NCBI GenBank assembly: GCA_023433265.1
Contig: JAEZDR010000179.1
Span: 1-49,333 of the forward strand
DNA length: 49,333 bases
Origin: Bacteroidota bacterium
GTDB taxonomy: Bacteria; Bacteroidota; Bacteroidia; Chitinophagales; Chitinophagaceae
Reading direction: 5' to 3'
Part shown: piece after piece, positions 40,058 through 48,189 of the stretch
Position numbering within the stretch: the first letter of the stretch is position 1
Layout of the letters: each line of letters begins with the position of its first letter
Notes under the pieces: generated by a model
Told to the model about the DNA's origin: nothing
Seen by the model: the letters and a program-made list of their open reading frames with translations, nothing else
Databases searched by the model: none
Translations under genes and position numbers: made by a program

Positions 40058-41071
40058 TTGTCCAAAACCGTAGCTATCGTCTTATTAAACTGGAACGGAA
40101 AGCATCACCTTGAGCGGTACTTGCCGTCCGTTGTAAGCACTTCATATTCCAATGCCAGGATCATTGTTGCTGATAATGCATCAACTGATGATTCAATAAG
40201 CTTTTTGAAAACAAACTATCCTGCAATCGAAATTCTTCAATTGACCAAGAACTACGGATTTGCAGGAGGCTATAACCGGGCTTTAAAGCAAGTAGAAGCA
40301 GACTATTTTGTTTTATTAAATACGGACGTTGAGGTAACTCCGGGATGGATCAATCCTGTTATCGAACTCATGGAAGCTAATCCTGCAATAGCCGCCTGTC
40401 AGCCCAAATTGCTTTCATATAAGGATAAGGCAGCGTTTGAATATGCTGGTGCAGCAGGCGGGTGGATCGACTTTCTGGGATACCCGTTTGCCATGGGAAG
40501 AGTGTTTGATTTTCTTGAAAACGACATGGGTCAGTACGACACGCCGGAAGAGATATTTTGGGCTTCGGGTGCATCGCTTTTTATACGGGCCGGTGTGTTT
40601 AAACAGTTGAATGGTTTTGATGAAACCTTCTTTGCTCACCAGGAAGAAATCGACTTATGTTGGCGCATCCATCGGGCCGGGTATAAGGTGATGAGTTGTC
40701 CGCAATCGGTTGTCTATCATTTGGGTGCCGGCACGCTTCCCAAAAGCAGAAGGAAGGTTTACCTTAATTTCAGGAACAATCTTAAGATGTTGTCGAGGAA
40801 TTTATCTACTAGGGAAAAATGGTGGAAGATGCCCTTTCGTATCATGCTCGATTGGGTTTTTGCTGTAAGGGAGCTAACTAGTGGTAACCTCGGAAACTTC
40901 CAGGCTGTTGCACAGGCCCATTGGAATGTCTTGACGAAAAAAACGGAGATGCCGGATCAACTGCCCAAGGTTCAATTAAGCAAACTGCCAGGGGTACTCC
41001 ACGAGAGCCTTATTGTAGCCTATTTTTTACGAAAGAGAAAAACGTTCAGGCAAATTGTTAAGGCCAAATGA
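40058..41071 (+). CDS. Family 2 glycosyltransferase
   Basis: A GT2 (GT-A fold) transferase of about 337 residues. No ATG fits; TTG 40058 gives MSKTVAIVLLNWNGKHHL, the usual beginning of this subfamily, so it is the best start (an upstream TTG at 40007 adds 17 unlikely residues). Motifs: IIVADNASTDDS, FAGGYNRAL, VLLNTDVEVTPGWI (the DxD region) and FFAHQEEIDLCWRIHRAGYKV. The family includes rhamnosyl- and other sugar transferases that build surface polysaccharides. The C-terminus has no clear transmembrane segment. It stands alone. Confidence 0.88.
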   Translation: MSKTVAIVLLNWNGKHHLERYLPSVVSTSYSNARIIVADNASTDDSISFLKTNYPAIEILQLTKNYGFAGGYNRALKQVEADYFVLLNTDVEVTPGWINPVIELMEANPAIAACQPKLLSYKDKAAFEYAGAAGGWIDFLGYPFAMGRVFDFLENDMGQYDTPEEIFWASGASLFIRAGVFKQLNGFDETFFAHQEEIDLCWRIHRAGYKVMSCPQSVVYHLGAGTLPKSRRKVYLNFRNNLKMLSRNLSTREKWWKMPFRIMLDWVFAVRELTSGNLGNFQAVAQAHWNVLTKKTEMPDQLPKVQLSKLPGVLHESLIVAYFLRKRKTFRQIVKAK

Positions 41072-41100
41072 TTGAATATTACAACAGGTTCTTATTTTTG
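41071..41100 (+). promoter_or_regulatory. Sigma-A-type promoter of the 41121 gene
   Basis: ATTG at 41071-41074, 18-nt spacer, TATTTTTG at 41093-41100. It agrees with the Bacteroidota consensus at all -7 positions and 3 of 4 at -33; start of transcription near 41107, leader about 14 nt. Confidence 0.6.
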
Positions 41101-41120
41101 CAACCAACTTAAAAGTTTCC

Positions 41121-41324
41121 ATGTCACACGAGCTTGATAATCCAAGAGAAAAAGACTTTCGGTACAATTGGGTAAACTCCTCAAGGTTTGTTTTCTATCT
41201 GTCAGTTTTTTGCCTGGTGATGTTTATATTAGGTGGCTGTTTTAGGCTTTACCATGAGCGTTATAAGGGCACGCCTGACGTTGAAGTGCCAGACAATACT
41301 TTGTATACACCGAAATACAAGTAA
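41121..41324 (+). CDS. Small single-span membrane protein, unknown function
   Basis: A 67-residue protein with one hydrophobic helix in the middle (about residues 22-41, FVFYLSVFCLVMFILGGCF) between a charged N-terminus (DNPREKDFRYNW) and a polar C-terminus (GTPDVEVPDNTLYTPKYK). It has its own good promoter, which argues that it is real. Family unknown. Most likely inner membrane, with the N-terminus inside because of the Arg/Lys. Confidence 0.65.
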   Translation: MSHELDNPREKDFRYNWVNSSRFVFYLSVFCLVMFILGGCFRLYHERYKGTPDVEVPDNTLYTPKYK

Positions 41325-41411
41325 AAAACAGCAGCAAAAATTTTGTAGTTCATTTCTGATCACTATTTTTGCACTCCCTTACAAAATAAGCGGAGTTCTT
41401 TAGAAAAGTTT

Positions 41412-41484
41412 GCGGAAGTAGCTCATTTGGTAGAGCACAACCTTGCCAAGGTTGGGGTGGCCGGTTCGAGCCCGGTCTTCCGCT
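41412..41484 (+). tRNA. tRNA-Gly (anticodon GCC)
   Basis: Acceptor stem GCGGAAG with CTTCCGC, D-arm AGCTCATTTGGTAGAGC, anticodon GCC within ACCTTGCCAAGGT, T-loop TTCGAGC. No encoded CCA. Confidence 0.96.
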
Positions 41485-41490
41485 CAGAAG

Positions 41491-41516
41491 TCCCGCTCCA
41501 GAGCGGGATTTTTTTT
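41491..41516 (+). terminator. Terminator after tRNA-Gly
   Basis: The stem TCCCGCT/AGCGGGA (41491-41497 with 41502-41508), loop CCAG, and a T run of eight. Confidence 0.85.
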
Positions 41517-41546
41517 CAAGTTCAGGCAAATGGAATTTGATGGCGA

Positions 41547-41632
41547 GCCCTGGTGGTGGAATTGGTAGACACGCAGGACTTAAAATCCTGTTCGCCGCAA
41601 CGCGAGTGCGGGTTCAAGTCCCGCCTGGGGCA
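41547..41632 (+). tRNA. tRNA-Leu (anticodon TAA)
   Basis: Class II tRNA. Acceptor GCCCTGG with CTGGGGC (two wobble pairs), D-region TGGTGGAATTGGTAGACACG, anticodon TAA within AGGACTTAAAATCCT, variable arm, T-loop TTCAAGT. No encoded CCA. Confidence 0.95.
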
Positions 41633-41634
41633 CT

Positions 41635-41664
41635 AAAAGGTTATCTCTTGGTAGATAACCTTTT
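41635..41664 (+). terminator. Terminator after tRNA-Leu
   Basis: A 12-bp stem, AAAAGGTTATCT/AGATAACCTTTT (41635-41646 with 41653-41664), loop CTTGGT, with the T run inside the right arm. Confidence 0.8.
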
Positions 41665-41735
41665 GTATTTATGGTTGAAAGGTATAAGGCTAGGTTTCTT
41701 TAAAAAAACTGATATTGCATTAAAATAACGATACT

Positions 41736-43574
41736 ATGTGCGGAATTGTAGGTTATACAGGGCCAAGGGAAGCATTTCCTATTATCCTGAAGGGGTTAAA
41801 AAGGTTGGAATATCGTAGATACGACTCTGCCGGTGTGGCTTTGCTTAACGGTAATCTCAATGTATATAAAAAGAAGGGTAAGGTTGCAGATCTTGAGCAA
41901 ACACTTCATGATAAGGTTTTGAGTGGTCACATCGGAATTGGGCATACGCGGTGGGCTACCCATGGTGAGCCTAGCGACCGTAATGCACACCCGCATCTAT
42001 CCCAGAGTGGAGAACTCGCAATGATTCACAATGGAATTATCGAGAACTATGCGCAGATTAAACAGGAACTCATCCAGGAAGGCTACGAGTTTAAAAGCGA
42101 TACTGATACTGAGGTATTGTTGAATTTCATTGAGAGCATCAAGAAAAACAATAACTGTCCGCTTGAAGAGGCTGTTCGTATCGCACTAAAAAGAATTGTA
42201 GGTGCTTATTGCATTCTTCTTATTCACAGAGATGATCCTGACACAATAATAGCCGCCAGGAAAGGCAGCCCGCTTGTAATAGGAATTGGTAAAGGCGAAC
42301 ATTTCCTCGCGTCAGATGCATCGCCCATTATTGAGTACACTAAGGATGTTGTATATGTCAATGACTACCAGATTGCCATAGTTAAGCCAGACGAACTCAT
42401 CCTGAAAAATCTAGGTAACGAAAAGGAAACTCCTTTTATTACCAAGCTCGATATGGAGCTCGCTGCCATAGAAAAGGGAGGCTACGAGCATTTCATGTTG
42501 AAAGAAATATTTGAGCAACCTACTACTATCCTGGATTGCTTACGTGGCCGTCTTGATGTAGAAAGAAACTACATAAAGATGAGCGGTATACAGCGGTACG
42601 CTGAGCAAATAATGAATGCTCCCCGCATCATTATCATCGCATGCGGTACAAGCTGGCACGCAGGCCTTGTAGCGGAATACATCATCGAAGAGCTTTGCCG
42701 CATCCCCGTAGAGGTAGAGTATGCATCAGAGTTCCGCTATCGTAACCCCATCATAAACAAAGGCGATGTAATTATAGCTGTTTCCCAAAGCGGTGAAACG
42801 GCTGATACACTTGTCGCTATCGAAACGGCAAAAGAAAAAGGAGCCATCATTGTTGGGGTTGTAAACGTGGTAGGTTCTTCTATCGCACGCGCTTCGCATA
42901 CAGGGTCCTATACGCACGCAGGCCCTGAAATAGGTGTTGCAAGTACTAAAGCCTTTACTGCCCAATTGGTAGTGCTTACCATGATAGCATTGAAGATTGC
43001 CCAGGAAAAAGGCACCATTGCTCCAGAACTGTTCACCGAGCTCTGTAATGAACTGAATGCAGTTCCTGAAAAAGTGGCAACAATTCTCAAAACTACCGAC
43101 GGGCAGGTGAAGCAACTGGCTGAAAAATATAAAGACGCTTCAGACTTCCTATACCTCGGTAGGGGATACAACTTCCCGGTAGCACTTGAGGGTGCTTTAA
43201 AGCTGAAAGAAATATCTTACATACACGCAGAAGGTTATCCTGCTGCTGAAATGAAGCACGGCCCTATAGCCCTTGTGGACGAAAATTTACCTGTTGTATT
43301 TATTGCTACAAAGGATTCTTATCATGAGAAAGTAGTCAGCAACATGCAGGAGATCAAAGCCCGTAAAGGCAAGATCATCGCAGTTATTTCAGAAGGCGAT
43401 ACCGTAACACCCACGCTTGCAAATGATGTAATTCAGATTCCGCTGGCACACGAAATTGTGGCTCCAATTCTTAGCGTAGTTCCTATGCAATTACTCTCTT
43501 ATTACATAGGCGTAGCAAAAGGCCTTGATGTTGATAAGCCTCGTAATCTTGCAAAAAGCGTTACGGTAGAATAA
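41736..43574 (+). CDS. glmS: Glutamine--fructose-6-phosphate aminotransferase (isomerising)
   Basis: A 612-residue enzyme making glucosamine 6-phosphate from fructose 6-phosphate and glutamine, the first step to UDP-GlcNAc for cell wall and outer membrane sugars. The N-terminal class II glutaminase has the nucleophile Cys2 (MCGIVGYTG) and the GHTRWATHGEP segment. Two SIS sugar-binding domains follow (IIACGTSWHAGLVAEY, ISQSGETADT-like VSQSGETADTLVA, and the last YPAAEMKHGPIALVDE). Normal length, ends LAKSVTVE as usual. No glmS ribozyme is evident in the short leader after tRNA-Leu. Confidence 0.98.
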   Translation: MCGIVGYTGPREAFPIILKGLKRLEYRRYDSAGVALLNGNLNVYKKKGKVADLEQTLHDKVLSGHIGIGHTRWATHGEPSDRNAHPHLSQSGELAMIHNGIIENYAQIKQELIQEGYEFKSDTDTEVLLNFIESIKKNNNCPLEEAVRIALKRIVGAYCILLIHRDDPDTIIAARKGSPLVIGIGKGEHFLASDASPIIEYTKDVVYVNDYQIAIVKPDELILKNLGNEKETPFITKLDMELAAIEKGGYEHFMLKEIFEQPTTILDCLRGRLDVERNYIKMSGIQRYAEQIMNAPRIIIIACGTSWHAGLVAEYIIEELCRIPVEVEYASEFRYRNPIINKGDVIIAVSQSGETADTLVAIETAKEKGAIIVGVVNVVGSSIARASHTGSYTHAGPEIGVASTKAFTAQLVVLTMIALKIAQEKGTIAPELFTELCNELNAVPEKVATILKTTDGQVKQLAEKYKDASDFLYLGRGYNFPVALEGALKLKEISYIHAEGYPAAEMKHGPIALVDENLPVVFIATKDSYHEKVVSNMQEIKARKGKIIAVISEGDTVTPTLANDVIQIPLAHEIVAPILSVVPMQLLSYYIGVAKGLDVDKPRNLAKSVTVE

Positions 43575-43595
43575 TATTCACGCTTAGTTTATTAG

Positions 43596-43623
43596 AGCCG
43601 GAACATTTAGTTCCGGCTTTTTC
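43596..43623 (+). terminator. Rho-independent terminator after glmS
   Basis: A 9-bp stem, AGCCGGAAC/GTTCCGGCT (43596-43604 with 43610-43618), loop ATTTA and a T run. Confidence 0.9.
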
Positions 43624-43652
43624 ATTTAAATTGGAGACCCTAATTATCACGC

Positions 43653-45887
43653 ATGTTCAGAAACGATATTAAAAAGTGCGACGTTTCATCGTTGGGATAT
43701 AATTTCATAGAACCTGAATACTTACCAGAAGGCAAGGATGAATACCACCTTCGAAACATGCAAAACAGGAGTGGTATTGCCTACCGTCACCTTGTTGCGT
43801 ATGAAATCGAAGTCTTGGTTCGCAATGGAAATACCAGTGCAAACTGGAATCATATCCTGGTGTCTGATGCTTTCAATCCGGAACTGGTAAAGAATTGCAA
43901 GTTCTTTGGCTTGGTAAGAATCGGAAAACTTGAACCTTGCTATTTGGAGTTTAGTGACTTAAAAGTAGCCGTAGGTTTATACAATTCCACAATTATCAGC
44001 AGTGATTTCGGTGACAATGTTGTTATCCAAAACGTAAACTACCTTTCGCATTATATTATCGGCGATGAAGTGATCATTGTGAATGTAAATGAATTGGTAA
44101 CATCCAATCACTCCAAGTTTGGCAATGGCATTTTGAAGGAAGGAGAGGAGGAGAGTAAGAGGGTATGGATAGAAATATGCAATGAAAATGGCGGCCGGAA
44201 GGTTATTCCTTTCAACGGTATGTTACCGGGTGATGCATGGCTTTGGAGCAAATACAGGGACGATAAAGTATTGCTTGAAAAGTTTAAGGAGTTTACAGAA
44301 AAAAAATTCAACAAGGAACGAGGCTACTATGGTAAAGTAGGCGACCGTACTGTAATAAAGAATTGTAAGATAGTAAAAGATGTATGGATAGGAAGTGATG
44401 CTTATCTCAAAGGTGCGAATAAAATCAAAAACGTCACCATCAACAGCGGTCCGCATGCGCCTTCACAGATAGGCGAGGGTTGCGAGATTGTGAATGGAAT
44501 TATAGACTATGGGTGTAAAGTGTTCTATGGCGTAAAAGCTGTGCGGTTTTTAATGGCATCGCATTCGCAACTAAAATATGGGGCACGATTGATTAACTCC
44601 TACCTTGGGAACAATGCAACTATCTCCTGTTGCGAAGTGCTGAATAGCCTCATTTTTCCAGCGCATGAACAACACCACAACAATTCATTTCTTTGCGCGG
44701 CAGTGGTCATGGGCCAAAGCAATATGGCTGCAGGTGCAACTATCGGATCAAACCATAATTCACGGGGGGCAGACGGGGAAATTGTCGCAGCGAGGGGCTT
44801 CTGGCCGGGTCTCTGTGTAAGCCTGAAGCACAACTCAAAATTTGCAACGTTTACCATCATCGCCAAAGGCGACTATCCGGCCGAACTTAGCATACCTTTA
44901 CCTTTCTCGCTTGTAAGCCAGGACATTCCAAACGACCAGCTTGTTATCATGCCCGGGTATTGGTTCATGTACAATATGTATGCGCTGGCGCGGAATGCCT
45001 GGAAGTACGTTGACCGCGATAAAAGGACTGACCGTATTCAAACTTTAGAGTACGACTTCCTCGCGCCTGATAGTGTGAACGAAATGTTTGAATCACTACT
45101 GTTGCTGGAAATGTTTACCGGCACTGCTTACCACAAGTTGCGGCACCCGGCGGAAAAATTTACAAACAAAGAATGCGTCGAAATAGGTAGGCAACTTTTA
45201 CTTAGCAACGATTCTATTCTTAACGAATTACAGATAACCGCAACCGGCTTTGAAAATACAAAGCGCGAGGTTTTAATAGTGAAAGGGCCAGCAGCCTATT
45301 CATTGTTCCGGGAGCTAATAGTTTACTATGGAGTGTTGGAAATTATCAGGATTATTAATGAGGAGCATATCAGTACGTTCGAAGGACTGCTCAACTATTT
45401 TGAGCCTTCCTACCAACGCGAGCAATACCTGAATGTAGGCGGACAGTTACTACCAGCTTCAGTGGTCGATGGCCTGCGTAAATCGGTACGCAATGGCAAC
45501 ATCAGCAGTTGGGATGAGGTGCACAATTTCTATAAGGAAATGGGTGCTTTATACCCGAATGCACGTAGTGAGCATGCTTTGTCTTCTTTATTCGAACTGC
45601 TTGAATTAGAACCGCGGAATTTGACGCCTTCTAAGCTTCAAAACCTGTTTAGTTCGGCTTTAAATACCAGGGAATGGATGGTTAAAGGAATAGAAGATTC
45701 CAGGTCAAAAGACTATACCAGTCCTTTCCGGAAAATGGTTTATGAAACGCGCGAAGAGATGAACGAAGTGATTGGACGCATTGAGGACAATTCTTTTATT
45801 AAACAACAAAAGCAAGCGGTACAGGAATTTGCCAATCTGATTAGTAAATTGAAAACAGAATTCTGTTCGGGAAAGGTAAACGCCTAA
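43653..45887 (+). CDS. DUF4954-family protein with a beta-helix domain
   Basis: A 744-residue cytoplasmic protein without a signal peptide. Residues about 80-400 contain hexapeptide-like repeats typical of left-handed beta-helix (LbH) acyl- or nucleotidyltransferase domains (VIKNCKIVKDVWIGSDAYLKGANKIKNVTINSG, IGEGCEIVNGIIDYGCKVFYG, LINSYLGNNATISCCEVLNS). The AHEQHHNNSFLCAAVVMGQSNMAAGATIGSNHNSRGADGE region looks like a conserved active or binding site. The C-terminal 300 residues are helical. The whole length fits DUF4954 of Bacteroidota and spirochaetes. Its reaction is not known. The position after glmS hints at amino-sugar metabolism, though a terminator separates them. Confidence 0.8.
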   Translation: MFRNDIKKCDVSSLGYNFIEPEYLPEGKDEYHLRNMQNRSGIAYRHLVAYEIEVLVRNGNTSANWNHILVSDAFNPELVKNCKFFGLVRIGKLEPCYLEFSDLKVAVGLYNSTIISSDFGDNVVIQNVNYLSHYIIGDEVIIVNVNELVTSNHSKFGNGILKEGEEESKRVWIEICNENGGRKVIPFNGMLPGDAWLWSKYRDDKVLLEKFKEFTEKKFNKERGYYGKVGDRTVIKNCKIVKDVWIGSDAYLKGANKIKNVTINSGPHAPSQIGEGCEIVNGIIDYGCKVFYGVKAVRFLMASHSQLKYGARLINSYLGNNATISCCEVLNSLIFPAHEQHHNNSFLCAAVVMGQSNMAAGATIGSNHNSRGADGEIVAARGFWPGLCVSLKHNSKFATFTIIAKGDYPAELSIPLPFSLVSQDIPNDQLVIMPGYWFMYNMYALARNAWKYVDRDKRTDRIQTLEYDFLAPDSVNEMFESLLLLEMFTGTAYHKLRHPAEKFTNKECVEIGRQLLLSNDSILNELQITATGFENTKREVLIVKGPAAYSLFRELIVYYGVLEIIRIINEEHISTFEGLLNYFEPSYQREQYLNVGGQLLPASVVDGLRKSVRNGNISSWDEVHNFYKEMGALYPNARSEHALSSLFELLELEPRNLTPSKLQNLFSSALNTREWMVKGIEDSRSKDYTSPFRKMVYETREEMNEVIGRIEDNSFIKQQKQAVQEFANLISKLKTEFCSGKVNA

Positions 45888-45891
45888 GGGT

Positions 45892-47205
45892 TTATTTTTT
45901 CCGGAAAAACAGCCTTACCGGCACTCCTTTCAAATCAAAATGCTGGCGCAGCTGATTTTCGAGATAGTTCTTATACGGTTGTTTGATGTCGTCAGGGTAA
46001 TTGCAAAAGAAGGCAAACGTGGGCATTTGCGCAGCTAGCTGCGTAACATACTTAATCTTCACGGCATGTCCCCTTACCACTGGAGCATGATAGCTTTCTA
46101 TCGCTTTTAGCATCACATCATTCAACTTGCTGGTAGATATTTTACGCTTGCGGTTTTCAGCTACTTCAAGACAAAGCTCGATTGCCTTAAAAATCCTGGT
46201 TTTTTCAGTAGCTGATACAAACAATACCGGAACATCTGTAAAGGGCGCAATTTTTTCTTTTAAAGCCTTTTCATAATCCCGGGCGGTATTAGTTTCTTTC
46301 TCTATCAGGTCCCATTTGTTTACAAGTATTACAATGCCTTTTCCTTTGCGTGCGGCTAAAGAGAAAATGCTTACATCCTGGGCCGTAATTCCCTTCACAG
46401 CATCAAGCACCAATAAGCAAATATCTGCTTCATCCATTGCCCTTATTGCTCTTATAACCGAATAAAACTCGAGGTCGTCTTTTTCTTTTTTCTTCCTGCG
46501 TATACCCGCCGTGTCGATAAGGATGAATTCCTTTTGAAACAGTTTATAATGGGTATGGATGGTATCTCTTGTAGTGCCTGCAATGTCACTTACGATGGTC
46601 CGGTCTTGACCTATTAGAGCATTTAACAGGGAGGACTTGCCAACGTTGGGTTGACCAATAATGGCAAACTTGGGTAGTTCATCGGCTCTCTCGGTCTCTT
46701 CGCTATCTTTAATATCCACCTTCTCTACTACTGCGTCAAGTAACTCCCCTGTACCACTTCCACTGATGCTGCTAACGAAGAACACATTGTCAAAACCAAG
46801 TGAATAAAATTCTGAAGCTTCGAGCAGGCGCTCATTATTGTCAACTTTGTTAACTACAAGGTAAACCGGTTTTGTGGAACGCCTCAGAAGGTCGGCTACA
46901 GAACTATCTAGTTCAGTAATGCCGGTTACAACATCTGTCATGAACACAATAGCATCTGCCTCGTCAACGGCTATCCTAACCTGCTTTCTTATTTCAGTTT
47001 CGAAAATATCGTCACTGTCGGCTACGAATCCACCGGTATCAATTACGTTAAAGCTTTTGCCATTCCAATCTGCAATTCCATATTGTCTATCCCTCGTTAC
47101 GCCGCTCACATCATCCACAATAGCCTTACGTTGTTCCAGCATCCTATTGAAAAAAGTGCTTTTTCCTACGTTCGGCCTTCCTACTATCGCTAGAGTGTAT
47201 CCCAT
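45892..47205 (-). CDS. der: Ribosome biogenesis GTPase Der
   Basis: A 437-residue protein with two GTPase domains in tandem, needed for 50S subunit assembly. First domain: G1 GRPNVGKS (residues 9-16), DTGGF, NKVD. Second domain: G1 GQPNVGKS (about 185-192), DTAGIRRK, NKWD. A KH-like domain closes the protein (ending GVPVRLFFRKK). The start ATG 47205 is exactly at the family start. It is the last of the rng-era-der set on this strand, 55 bp after era, and ends 4 bp from the convergent DUF4954 gene. Confidence 0.98.
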   Translation of the reverse strand: MGYTLAIVGRPNVGKSTFFNRMLEQRKAIVDDVSGVTRDRQYGIADWNGKSFNVIDTGGFVADSDDIFETEIRKQVRIAVDEADAIVFMTDVVTGITELDSSVADLLRRSTKPVYLVVNKVDNNERLLEASEFYSLGFDNVFFVSSISGSGTGELLDAVVEKVDIKDSEETERADELPKFAIIGQPNVGKSSLLNALIGQDRTIVSDIAGTTRDTIHTHYKLFQKEFILIDTAGIRRKKKEKDDLEFYSVIRAIRAMDEADICLLVLDAVKGITAQDVSIFSLAARKGKGIVILVNKWDLIEKETNTARDYEKALKEKIAPFTDVPVLFVSATEKTRIFKAIELCLEVAENRKRKISTSKLNDVMLKAIESYHAPVVRGHAVKIKYVTQLAAQMPTFAFFCNYPDDIKQPYKNYLENQLRQHFDLKGVPVRLFFRKK

Positions 47206-47259
47206 TTAATATTGTTGTAGTCCTGCAATTTAGTTAATCGAAATCAAGGTTCACTTAAC

Positions 47260-48132
47260 CTACCTGTATCCGTATTCTTTTAATTGTTGTTCATTGTCGC
47301 GCCACTTCGGCCGAACTTTTACAAATAGCTGAAGAAATATTTTTCGGCCCAGGAACTGCTCTATATCTATTCGCGCCATCGAACCTATTTGTTTGATAGT
47401 TTTTCCGCCTTCGCCAATCACAATGGCTTTTTGGCTTTCGCGCTGAACAATTATATCGGCTTGTATCTTAATCAAACTGTCTTTTTCCTTAAACTCGTTT
47501 ACTAGGATTGCAGAGTGGTAGGGTATTTCATCAGCCATCAGGAAGAAAATCTTTTCTCTCACCATCTCACCAACAAAGAACTTGGTAGGAAGGTCAGAAA
47601 TATCATCCTCGTTATAAAAAGACTCTCCCTCTGGAAGTTGTTCAATCAATGTATTCAACAGCAAGTCAAGGTTCGTAAGCTTAAGTGCAGATACCGGCAA
47701 TACCTGTCTGCTGTAAGGCTTACCGGAAAAGTAACCAGTTAAATCTTCTAATTTCTGTTTACTTACTTGGTCGCTTTTATTTAAAACCACAATGCCCGGT
47801 GAGCTTAACTTCAATTTTTGGAATATCGCATCGGCTTCTTCAGGATTTTCCGAACTGTCAACCACCAGTAATGCAATATCTGCATCCTCCAGGGCGCTCT
47901 TTACCGCCTGCATCATTTTTTCGTGCAGCTTATACTTTGGGTCTATTATACCCGGAGTATCGGAAAAAATAATCTGGTATCGACCAGGTTCGGTAACAAT
48001 ACCTTTTATGCGGTGTCTTGTAGTCTGTGCCTTTTGCGTAACAATGGCTAGTTTTTCCTTTAGCATAGCATTCAGCAATGTGCTCTTGCCCGCATTAGGT
48101 TTGCCGAATATGTTTACAAAGCCTGCTTTCAT
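47260..48132 (-). CDS. era: GTPase Era
   Basis: A 290-residue GTPase that binds 16S rRNA during 30S maturation. Motifs: G1 GKPNAGKS (residues 10-17), G2 region QKAQTTRHRIKG, G3 DTPGI, G4 NKSD, and a C-terminal KH domain (ESQKAIVIGEGGKTIKQIGSMARIDIEQFLGRKIFLQLFVKV). ATG 48132 gives the family's usual start MKAGFVNIFG; an in-frame ATG at 48162 would add ten unusual residues. It lies 57 bp after the RNase G gene and is likely cotranscribed with der. Confidence 0.97.
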   Translation of the reverse strand: MKAGFVNIFGKPNAGKSTLLNAMLKEKLAIVTQKAQTTRHRIKGIVTEPGRYQIIFSDTPGIIDPKYKLHEKMMQAVKSALEDADIALLVVDSSENPEEADAIFQKLKLSSPGIVVLNKSDQVSKQKLEDLTGYFSGKPYSRQVLPVSALKLTNLDLLLNTLIEQLPEGESFYNEDDISDLPTKFFVGEMVREKIFFLMADEIPYHSAILVNEFKEKDSLIKIQADIIVQRESQKAIVIGEGGKTIKQIGSMARIDIEQFLGRKIFLQLFVKVRPKWRDNEQQLKEYGYR

Positions 48133-48189
48133 CGGTTGCAAATGTAGCCAAGCCGAAAGCATGGACTTCCCGCTTCGGACAATGGCGGT

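Noticed and set aside
41665..41735. glmS ribozyme in the glmS leader
   Set aside because: Only about 70 bp separate the tRNA-Leu terminator from glmS, too short for the ribozyme, and no core sequence is seen.
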